The position numbers and the translations under genes were made by a program. From Setoptus koraiensis (Eukaryota; Arthropoda), in NCBI GenBank assembly GCA_048013815.1, contig CM106586.1:7936001-8000000 (forward strand): DNA of 64,000 nt. Reading direction: 5' to 3'. Positions 1 through 7,841 of the stretch are shown here, piece after piece. The notes beneath the pieces are model-generated. The model did not search any database, was not told where the DNA came from, and saw nothing but the letters and a program-made list of their open reading frames with translations. Numbering within the stretch: the first letter of the stretch is position 1; every line of letters begins with the position of its first letter.

Positions 1-361
1 GTAGACAGAAGTCGACAATAAACGACAATAGAGTGAACATTAACCTTGGCAATATCAGGAGAAGATACGCCGAGGGTTCTTTGGATATCAGTTGTGCCAA
101 TTTGAATGCTATAGTATTAATTACATACGGAAATAGCATGCATCTTATCGGGTGCTTAGTTGTGAACTCCCAGGCTGGTTCTATTTTAGAATAGAAATGA
201 TGACCACCGATAATATCAGTCGATTGTAAGAATTCATCTGGATGTACATAACCGGTTTGTGGTAATAAACATGTCGCAATTCTTAATAGTCCTAGTAGGA
301 AGGGTATGAAAATTGGATTATGGCGACACCTCACCAGAGTAACCCGCCAACTTCTATCCAT
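1..361 (-). CDS. PIGZ: GPI mannosyltransferase 4 (PIGZ/SMP3-like), 5' part only
   Basis: A reverse-strand frame opens at an ATG at 361 and stays open to the left edge, so about 120 N-terminal codons are visible and the rest lies outside the window. The translation has a hydrophobic first segment followed by LLPQTGYVHPDEFLQS. This is the HPDE-type luminal loop of GT22 dolichol-phosphate-mannose mannosyltransferases, and the surrounding residues fit PIGZ best (LLPQTGYLHPDEFFQS type). A WEF motif and an arginine-containing LFP segment follow, also as in PIGZ. The family adds the fourth mannose to GPI anchors in the ER membrane. The gene is divergent to TMEM19 across about 450 bp. PIGB and ALG12 relatives are alternatives but fit less well. 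Confidence 0.8.
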   Translation of the reverse strand, partial: MDRSWRVTLVRCRHNPIFIPFLLGLLRIATCLLPQTGYVHPDEFLQSTDIIGGHHFYSKIEPAWEFTTKHPIRCMLFPYVINTIAFKLAQLISKEPSAYLLLILPRLMFTLLSFIVDFCL

Positions 362-811
362 ATTAGATTATGTCGTTGAATGGTGAAGGCTGGCCACCAT
401 TTAGCCTACAAAATAATTCGCTATCTGTAAGTTTGAAAGATAGGTGCGAATATTCATCCAGAACAAGATAAAATTTTCATGGAAATGCAGATGACAGATC
501 TATAGTGGGGTGTTGATTGATTTAGATATTTACAATTTTGCCGGACTGCACGAGATCTGTAAGCTATAGCGAAATAATGAACAGTCCGAGAGAAAAGCAT
601 GGCTTTCTTGCAACAATCTGATTGTTTACTTATTCAAACTTCGCGCGAAAGCACATCAAATCTTTGACACAACAGGAATGATGAGTTTAATTTTATGTAT
701 ATTAATCGATTGGTCAGGCTTCAAACTCAACAGCGAATTTACAGCCTATTTTATGATCAAACTTTGATCAAAGTAATACTCAAAGAAACAAATCAAAAGG
801 ATCAGCTCAAG
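362..811. promoter_or_regulatory. Divergent intergenic spacer between PIGZ-like and TMEM19
   Basis: About 450 bp between two divergent start codons, so it probably holds both promoters. It is AT-rich and no clear core element stands out. An upstream in-frame ATG at 695 would extend TMEM19 by 39 residues that have no counterpart in the family, so I treat that part as 5' UTR. Confidence 0.5.
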
Positions 812-1807
812 ATGTCATCACTCAAGTCATCGCCTCACATACTACCAGGAATATTGGCGACTATACTACCACTCTCTTTGGTCGTGTGGGCCATTCAATA
901 TATTTTGCCATTCAGAAACTCAGACTCTACATTATCACCAATCAGGTGCCTTATGTCTGTTATTGTACCCTTACTGATGCTTATAAATGCGGCCAAGAGT
1001 AAAAAGTTAGATAGGATGGGGATGGTGGTGGCATTTATTCTTGGATTTGTGGAGACTTTGAGCAATATCTCCATGATGGCCACAACAATAGCCTTTTTTA
1101 TGGCTGGTACTCGTGCCACTAAGTTTAAGAGATCAGCAAAGACATTCGAAGAAGATTCGTCTACTCATAGCAGAAGAAATTGGATTCAAGTCATAAGTAA
1201 CGGAGGGGTCGGCATGGAAATATCCATCCTTTTACTCATTGAGAAAGGTCCGGCGAGTGAGTTTCCCATCAATTTTGCTTACGACTATTTTCCAAGTTGG
1301 TTGGCAATGGCATTTCTTGGATCTATGTCATGTGCCTGTGGTGATACTTTGGCCTCCGAGCTGGCTCCAGCAATTACATCCGCACAACCGCGGCTTATCA
1401 CTAATCCGTTTAGAGTGGTTCCCCGAGGAACAAATGGAGGTATAACCTTCATCGGTATATTATGCAGTATTTTAGGTGGACTTATTTGTGGTTTCGCCTT
1501 TTTCATAGCAATTTTCGTCTGTGTTAGTAGAGATGTGCTGCTGACTAGCCCCCCTCAATGGCCATTAATGCTCGTTGGTGCATTCTCGGGGTTTTTCGGA
1601 TCTTTTGTTGATTCGCTACTAGGAGCCACTGTGCAGTTGTCCGGCCTCGATAAAAGGACAGGAAAAATTGTAGGGAAACTTAACGATGGAGTCGTTTGGA
1701 TTTCTGGATCGGATATACTTGACAATCATTCTGTGAATCTCATGTCGACATTAGTAACGGCAATGGTCAGTCCTTATGTTGCCAGAATAATGTGGGCAAG
1801 TGTCTAA
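812..1807 (+). CDS. TMEM19: Transmembrane protein 19 (DUF92 family)
   Basis: A 331-residue polytopic membrane protein, close to the roughly 336 residues of vertebrate TMEM19. Family landmarks are present in order: RNWIQVISNGGV, a GDTLASELAP motif (GDTWASE in most members), PRLITNPFRVVPRGTNGG, PQWPLMLVGAFSGFFGS, DSLLGATVQLSGLD and a C-terminal LDNHSVN. About six to seven hydrophobic segments are visible. I chose the ATG at 812 because the family aligns from there; an in-frame ATG at 695 adds an unsupported 39-residue leader. The gene is a single exon and converges on ENY2 with 119 bp between stop codons. The molecular function of TMEM19 is not established; bacterial and plant DUF92 relatives include a phytyl-phosphate kinase type. 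Confidence 0.93.
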   Translation: MSSLKSSPHILPGILATILPLSLVVWAIQYILPFRNSDSTLSPIRCLMSVIVPLLMLINAAKSKKLDRMGMVVAFILGFVETLSNISMMATTIAFFMAGTRATKFKRSAKTFEEDSSTHSRRNWIQVISNGGVGMEISILLLIEKGPASEFPINFAYDYFPSWLAMAFLGSMSCACGDTLASELAPAITSAQPRLITNPFRVVPRGTNGGITFIGILCSILGGLICGFAFFIAIFVCVSRDVLLTSPPQWPLMLVGAFSGFFGSFVDSLLGATVQLSGLDKRTGKIVGKLNDGVVWISGSDILDNHSVNLMSTLVTAMVSPYVARIMWASV

Positions 1808-1926
1808 TAATAATGGATGATTTGGTGTCAGACATGCGCCTCGTCTCACTAGTTTGATAAGAGCGATATAAATGAGTTTATAATAAATTAAATGGAATAC
1901 GATTTTGTACTTCAACACTAGTTAGC

Positions 1927-2196
1927 CTACTTCAAAACATTACGTATCTTCTCTAGTAGTTCCTCCTTGACTACCGGCGGAACAGCTGATCTAGCTCGTG
2001 GTGTTATTTCGTCGATAATCTGCTCAAGTCTCACATTGTCAACACCGTGTTTTTGTATGATGCCTCTGCTGAGACGGGATATATGGTCACGCCAACCGCA
2101 TTCTATCAATCTGGTTCGCAGTAGCTCTTTTAATTCGTTGTTTTGCTCCAGGATCTTAGATTGTTTGGCCTCAATGGTATTATTTATTTGATCCAT
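1927..2196 (-). CDS. ENY2: Transcription and mRNA export factor ENY2 (Sus1)
   Basis: An 89-residue single-exon protein. ELKELLRTRLIECGW, an ITPRARSAVP segment and KEELLEKIRNVL match ENY2/Sus1 closely, and the length is as expected for the family. ENY2 is a small helical subunit shared by the SAGA deubiquitinase module and the TREX-2 mRNA export complex, where its helices wrap around a long helix of the partner (Sgf11/ATXN7L3 or GANP/Sac3). The start is the only ATG upstream of the conserved region. Its 3' end faces that of TMEM19, and its 5' side opens onto the MITE-bearing spacer. Confidence 0.95.
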   Translation of the reverse strand: MDQINNTIEAKQSKILEQNNELKELLRTRLIECGWRDHISRLSRGIIQKHGVDNVRLEQIIDEITPRARSAVPPVVKEELLEKIRNVLK

Positions 2197-2427
2197 TTTG
2201 TTGTTCGAGTCAGGCGCAAGGCTTATTGGGCTCTCTTGTTAAAGCTTTTGTTGTTGAAGCGTTACGCGTCAGACTAGATAAACACGCAGCTGTCAGTTTG
2301 CTTCCGTAATGTGGCTGCTATTGTAACTTGGGCTGGTTGATCATGCAACATTGTTTAACCGTAGAATAAACTAACGTGAGCTAGCGTCAATAGATTAACG
2401 GACGGACGGTGGGCAAAAAATAGTGAC

Positions 2428-2613
2428 TACCCCTTTGCGCAGAACTGAGCGCCAAATTCAACTCACTCAAAGCTGTTTGATGGTTGTGGGGCGCATTGCG
2501 TGTGAAACAACGGGTAACGAAGAGTTGCACAACGTGTGCAACAATCGTCGCGCATGAAGCGAAAAAATTTTACATTTTCAAACCTGGCGCCCAGTTCTGC
2601 GCACGAGGGGTAG
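2428..2613. mobile_element. MITE-like element 1 (about 28-bp inverted termini)
   Basis: The left end (CTACCCCT..TGCGCAGAACT.AGCGCC) recurs inverted at the right end (GGCGCCCAGTTCTGCGCACGAGGGGTAG) with only a few mismatches, enclosing about 130 bp. The interior contains a second short palindrome, GTTGCACA-acg-TGTGCAAC. There is no coding capacity. Size and structure fit a non-autonomous DNA transposon, but no clear target-site duplication could be assigned. Confidence 0.55.
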
Positions 2614-2716
2614 GGAGTAGCGTTTCCCGATGCCCGAACATTTACAGACGCGATTGTGATATGCAGCATAATCGAGCAGCCTAACAAATCATCTAACAAT
2701 ACGTACACTCGCACTA

Positions 2717-3003
2717 CTAGTAGTGTTGTTGTGACCGCGCAAGGCGCACAAAAGCTTCAAACGAACAAACAGCCTCTTGTGCGGCTTAATCGGCTTGTGC
2801 AACTTTTTCGCCGCTAGAAGTCGCATATATGTGCTTGCGCATGCCTATACTCTGTAAAGAATCAAATCCGAGCGGTCTATGTGATGAGCGCGGTCAGTGC
2901 GCGTTGAAGTGACTCCTAGTGGCGAAAAAATCGCCCAAGAGTTTGTGCGGTGACTTGTGCGTTTGAAGCTTTTGTGCGCCTTGTGCGGTCACAGTAATAC
3001 TAG
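2717..3003. mobile_element. MITE-like element 2 (about 105-bp inverted termini)
   Basis: Two long imperfect inverted arms, roughly 2717-2823 and 2905-3003, share GTGACCGC, AAGGCGCACAAAAGCTTC and TTTTTCGCC(G/A)CTAG blocks in reverse orientation around an 80-bp centre. Both ends begin with CTAGTA, so a TA target as used by Tc1/mariner elements is possible. There is no ORF of note. It is probably a non-autonomous DNA element that could fold into a long hairpin if transcribed. Confidence 0.65.
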
Positions 3004-3023
3004 CGGTCACAGCCACACTAACT

Positions 3024-3165
3024 CGCACACACACACGCACGCACATGCATAAACATACACACAGTGAGACAGACACACAGACACACAGACACATACAGAT
3101 CCAGATTCACTTACATATATATTCTTATATAAAATATATAGTAATACAAAATATATATATAAAAA
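3024..3165. repeat. CA/CAGA and TA simple-sequence tract
   Basis: Interrupted CA repeats with CAGACA variants, followed directly by TATA-rich sequence. The spurious Cys-Val and Thr-His ORFs on the two strands come from this repeat. Confidence 0.85.
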
Positions 3166-3347
3166 ATTCATATAATTTAATATATTACCACATAATACAA
3201 TATACCACACGTATATACTATATAAATACTATAATAGTAATTACTATCACCATTGTTATTATTATCATAGCTATCATTAAAATATCATCAATACCCCATT
3301 ACCGTCGTCATCACATAATTACTTAGTTTATTGATCAACTAATAAAC

Positions 3348-5143
3348 ATGTCCTATAGCCTATATGTTGGAGACTTGCCATACGATTGTGGCGACGACAA
3401 ATTGTATCAGATATTTTCTGAAAAATTCAAGAGCGTTCAAATGGTTTCAAGTAAGTAGCTAACTCGCCTAGTAGTGTTTCTTGCCATACCTACTTATCTC
3501 ACTTAACATCTCTTATCTATCATCTTTAATCTCGGCATCGTCTATTATCACATCTTTCTAACATTGTCTCAACACCATTATCGCTCTCTATTTACACCCC
3601 TCTTTGAATAAAAATAACAATTTTTGTCACAATTTTAGTTATTCGCAATGAGGATAAATCTAGTCGGGGATTCGGTTTTGTTAGGTTTGAAAACGAGATG
3701 GAGATGAAGTTAGCACTAAATCAGGATATACGTATTGACAATATCTTGCTCAGGACAGATGTTGCGAAGGCTACCGAATATCGAGACCGAAGAGAGAATA
3801 GATTTAGAAATAAGCATATCTCCAACTATAGTCAGCATCCTCATAATAACAATCATCATAACCATCACAACCATCACTATCCTAATAGTCATAGAGGTAA
3901 TAGTTCCGCTCCAAATAATACTTATGTAAATTCTAAAGCTCACCTGCCTGGTCACTATCACCAAAAGACAAACAACAATTTGTCGCCATCGGGCTCGACA
4001 GTGCTATCTACAGCGTCAGCGGCTTCGGCACCGGCTTCAACATCTGCAACACCACCCGCGCCTCCAACTGCTACAACAACCACATCTACAGCCGGAACAT
4101 CTGTAGCAGATAGAGTAAATAATAATAACGGTAATAATAATAATAATAATAGCAACACTAATAGTAACACCAATAGTGGCATCAATCAATCGCAACAGCG
4201 CCTGCACCAGAGGCAACAATTAACATCAACAGAAAATGCCCAAATTCTTTCAGAGGGTCACGCGATTCATCTAGCCGTTCCTAATCATCCTTCAAGTTCG
4301 ATGCAATTTGTTCCTGGTGATCCTTACTCTATGTCTAGCGCCCAGCATAACAATAATCATGCCAATCACACCACTGGAATAAACAAGCTATCTCGACCTC
4401 CAAGCCATATGAACCAACCTATGGCCTTTGTAGATTCTTATGGCATGTTTTATGATGCCTCTGGCATGCCTCTCAATATGGCGCCACCATTCAACCCGGC
4501 AGTCTCAATGCCTAGCGGCCCTATGCCGAATCACGGCGAAGGACAAATAGAGCAACCTACAGCTATGTTACCCACACCAAATGTATACTACCCTTACGGA
4601 CCTCCACCATCAGCTTTTGGCTATCCTCCTAATTCAATGTTGCCGCATTCCGTACCACAAGCGGTTCAACAGCAACATGGCCCATCAAATCCGTCCAGGT
4701 ACAATCACAATCAACAGGCAGGGAACGATGTCAATGGGGCCAATGGAGCTCAACAACCCCAACCACAGCAGCCTCTCTACTACATGAACTACTGGAATGG
4801 ACAGCCCTTCTATTATGATCAAGCAAATACTCCTGGTGGTCCACCGAGTATCTATCATCCTACCATCCATCCATTTTTTATGTCGAGTGCCGCCTTCTTA
4901 CCAAATGCTCAGACACCTCAGACTTTCAACACACAGCAACAACAGCAGCTACATCAAAATAGTGAAGTCACACCTAACCATCCACTAACCCGACGACAAC
5001 CATCTGCACCTCACCAGATGCCCTATGGTCATGGCGGTGAATTATCCAGTACGATCGTTAAGAATACAACAGCACCCTCTGTCGATATTCCTTCAGCAAC
5101 CTCATACAATATTGAATCTAGTAATACTAACAGTACAAATTAG
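3348..5143 (+). CDS. RRM RNA-binding protein, SECp43/Nam8-type domain with low-complexity tail
   Basis: Two exons, 3348-3450 and 3639-5143, joined across a 188-bp intron with GTAAGT and a TTTTAG acceptor. The join restores an RRM: RNP2 LYVGDL at about residues 5-10 and RNP1 RGFGFVRF at about 44-51. The domain resembles the second RRM of tRNA-Sec-associated SECp43 (TRNAU1AP) and yeast Nam8/Ngr1 (YSLYVGDL, LYQIF, FENEMEMKLAL). Only one RRM is present, and it sits at the very N-terminus. The remaining 430 or so residues are disordered, with His/Asn, Ala/Thr/Pro, Asn and Gln tracts and a Pro/Tyr/Met-rich part. Such tails are typical of RNA-granule proteins, so a role in RNA metabolism is inferred. 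Exact orthology is uncertain. Confidence 0.75.
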
Positions 5144-6177
5144 TATAATACATTAAAATGTAAAACATTCTTTACTATTACGATATCAATAGTAGACTAT
5201 TATTATTATTATTATTGTCATTATTATTATTGCTATTATTATTATTATTACTGCTATTATTATTATTATTATTTGAGATCATTTAATAAAAAAAAAGTTG
5301 GATTTCACCTTCCACACATCATCTATATATTTTAAGACTCTAACTGATTGGCGGATGTTTCATTTTTGAGCGCCATACCTCCGATTGAGAGTTAGGGAGA
5401 TGTCGAGTGTCTATTGTTTGGTGGTCTGAGTATTATGAAAATCTCATCTAGTTCTAATAACTCCCTTGATAGAATGAAATATGTCTCGGCCAGACAAAAA
5501 TGAATCCTAGGTATAAGATTTTTACTTTCCTGTTTTCTTTCCTATAATGGGAACATCATCTCATGACTACTATATGCGACCCTACTCAAACAATAGCTAT
5601 CAATGCGGCTGACTTACTGAATGATACGAGCTAGGAAATGATCCGCTTACTGATTAAATTCATCGCTCAAAATCGAGCAATAGACAATATCGCGGTTTTG
5701 CTATTGTTGGTAGAAAGAATGCTTTTGTAGAAAACAATTTCTTCTGTAAGTCTACGATCTTAGAGGTGGTCTCTATAAATGGCTCTTGCTGAACTAGTCA
5801 TGGGAAGTAGAGGTCTTGAGGTTTATGGAAAAATAGAATGATTGAAAGTAGAATCAATTCAGACTGTCAAACATTTGATGGATGTAAAAAGATATAAAAG
5901 GTAGTTAGCTTGAAGAAATTCGCTTTAGTTGCAGTTGAGAATCCACTAGTGTTGTAGTCCAAAAGTAATCTAGTTCAACAGTTTGACTGTCTCTTCAAGT
6001 TTCTCATTAGAGTTAAGTATGAGTATCATCTGTGTTTATAGTACTTTAGCATGCGAACAATTGTGGAATTGATTACAGTGGAACGACTCATAAGGTAAAA
6101 TAAGAAAAAAGTTAACGAAGAGCCAAACGGTCAGCTCAAATTTTAGAAAACTATTGTCATCTTAATCACGAATCGTC
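5144..6177. other. Intergenic spacer with 3' UTR and TTA microsatellite
   Basis: The start is probably the 3' UTR of the RRM gene, with an AATAAA-type signal at about 5284 just past the microsatellite. The remaining 900 bp is AT-rich and has no supported gene. Confidence 0.5.
5198..5273. repeat. TTA trinucleotide microsatellite
   Basis: About 25 ATT/TTA units with a few interruptions, in the presumed 3' UTR of the RRM gene. Confidence 0.9.
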
Positions 6178-7695
6178 ATGAACGCTGACCAACTGAATAG
6201 ATTTGCTGAATTGTTCTGTCATTTTAGTAGCTTAAATAAGGGCAATCTGAGAAGACAGTTCTATATAATATTCATATCGCTGATCACAATATTGATCAAT
6301 TTAGACTATAATCAATCATCTATCATATTTGACGATTCAGTAGATAGCCATACGCAGCAAGCAGAACAAGAGTACCAGAAACGACCAATTGTTAATAGTA
6401 GAGAACAATTGTATGTCACTTATGATATGGATCCACTACCAAACTATTCTGATCTCATGGATGCATCTTCATCATCACAAAGTAGTTCCCAACCAATATC
6501 TTCAGCTCCGGCGCCAACAACAACAGCCTCATCATCTAATACCGACACTCTTACACAAACAAGTCCAGTTTCGTCAGACAATTCAAATGTGTCTGGCATC
6601 AAGCCATCAGCAACAGCAATGAGTTTAATCAAGAATAGCATCCAAAACGTGGTCGGCCAAAGACAACAAAATCCTAATGGGATACAAATTGATGGAAACA
6701 TCAACATTGACGGGAGTACTAATAATCGGCCAAGCAATACCAACCAACCAGGTCTTTCGGGTTTCATCACGATAGACCCCGGGAACGCAACAACGTCCAA
6801 TGCATTTGCCTATTGGCCTGTAATATTTGCCGCACTTAAGACTGGTTCAGTCAAATTTGGTGCTGCTGGATTGAAAATTTTGAAATTGATCGCTTGGAAA
6901 AAAATCTACAAGATGCACCATCCTAGTTCAGCCGAGATAGTGGTGGAACAAGAGCCATCGAGAAAGAAGAGCAGAAGGCACGCAGATATGTCGCTATCTG
7001 GTGACAGGAAGAAATTGTCCAAACTATCAAATGGTTTTGGACCCTATAACAACTACGGCTTCCATGGCGGAACTGGTTTCATGAGCACTTCTGGCTCGTC
7101 AAACTATCCGAAGACAACTAAATACTATTCAACAGGTGAAGATTCGTCTGAAATATCTAACTATGGCGATTATTTGCAAGGGCGTCATTACACAACTTCC
7201 GGTGCAACACGACCCACGAATCGATATGTTCGCGGAGCCAAGTCTCTTGGTGGACATATTGGCAGTGGTAATTGGTATGCGGCTGAAGCCTCTAGTGCTA
7301 ACGCCATGACAATGCAACCATCATCAAACAGTGCACATGGCTTCGTGGGACCGAATGGCTGGCCATTGCCTAGTGAGTATATGAACATGATGTATCACAA
7401 TAACATTTTCGACAACTCGGCCGCTATGGCAGTTCAGAATGCTGTGAAGCTACCATCAACAGACCTCATGAGTACCTATGGCGATAATCCAGCCTATGGA
7501 ACTGATTGGATGATGTCATCAGAAGCCGAACCAATCGACGACTCGTATGGTGCCGGAACCAATTGGGATGGGGGTTCTCAGCAAGCAGATTCCGGATCGT
7601 CTTCATCTTCTTCGTCAACGGAAGAAAGCAATTCAGACAAGGAAGGCAAAAGCAAGACTATATCGGGTTCAAATTCCAACCAAGACGGAGATTGA
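6178..7695 (+). CDS. Unrecognised low-complexity protein with N-terminal membrane segment
   Basis: I do not recognise this 505-residue protein. It begins with about 26 polar residues, then a hydrophobic stretch (FYIIFISLITILINL, residues 28-42) that could be an uncleaved signal anchor or a late signal peptide. A Ser/Thr/Pro/Gln-rich linker follows. Near residues 213-245 there is a compact hydrophobic, Lys-bearing segment (YWPVIFAALKTGSVKFGAAG, then LKILKLIAWKKIYKMHH), then a basic KKSRR patch and a Gly/Ser/Tyr/Asn-rich half ending in an acidic-Ser tail. This plan resembles lineage-specific secreted or cuticle-associated arthropod proteins. A splice acceptor-like TTTTAG lies just before the ATG, so an upstream exon is possible. 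Codon use and length support it being real. Confidence 0.65.
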   Translation: MNADQLNRFAELFCHFSSLNKGNLRRQFYIIFISLITILINLDYNQSSIIFDDSVDSHTQQAEQEYQKRPIVNSREQLYVTYDMDPLPNYSDLMDASSSSQSSSQPISSAPAPTTTASSSNTDTLTQTSPVSSDNSNVSGIKPSATAMSLIKNSIQNVVGQRQQNPNGIQIDGNINIDGSTNNRPSNTNQPGLSGFITIDPGNATTSNAFAYWPVIFAALKTGSVKFGAAGLKILKLIAWKKIYKMHHPSSAEIVVEQEPSRKKSRRHADMSLSGDRKKLSKLSNGFGPYNNYGFHGGTGFMSTSGSSNYPKTTKYYSTGEDSSEISNYGDYLQGRHYTTSGATRPTNRYVRGAKSLGGHIGSGNWYAAEASSANAMTMQPSSNSAHGFVGPNGWPLPSEYMNMMYHNNIFDNSAAMAVQNAVKLPSTDLMSTYGDNPAYGTDWMMSSEAEPIDDSYGAGTNWDGGSQQADSGSSSSSSSTEESNSDKEGKSKTISGSNSNQDGD

Positions 7696-7841
7696 TTATG
7701 GAGAGATACACAGTGTTGCGAAGAAATGTGAGTTTGAATCAAATAAAAAGAACTATGATTTACATAGACGTGTGAGATCTCTTTTGAAGTATTACACTTA
7801 ACAATTATCAAAAAGTTTAATTTTTTAATGTGGGTCGATTC

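Larger units (their letters stand above)
2197..3347. promoter_or_regulatory. Divergent spacer between ENY2 and the RRM gene, carrying two MITE-like elements
   Basis: A 1.15-kb gene-free interval between divergent starts. It holds two short inverted-repeat elements (2428-2613 and 2717-3003) and then a CA-rich and TA-rich simple-sequence stretch up to the RRM gene. Short ORFs here are products of the repeats. Any promoter of the RRM gene probably lies in the AT-rich 3160-3345 part. Confidence 0.5.

Noticed and set aside
695-811. 39-residue N-terminal extension of TMEM19
   Set aside because: No counterpart in the family, which aligns from the ATG at 812.
3045-3326. 93-codon ORF over the CA/TA tract upstream of the RRM gene
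   Set aside because: A simple-repeat translation (His-Thr-Gln, Ile-Tyr runs) with no coding character.
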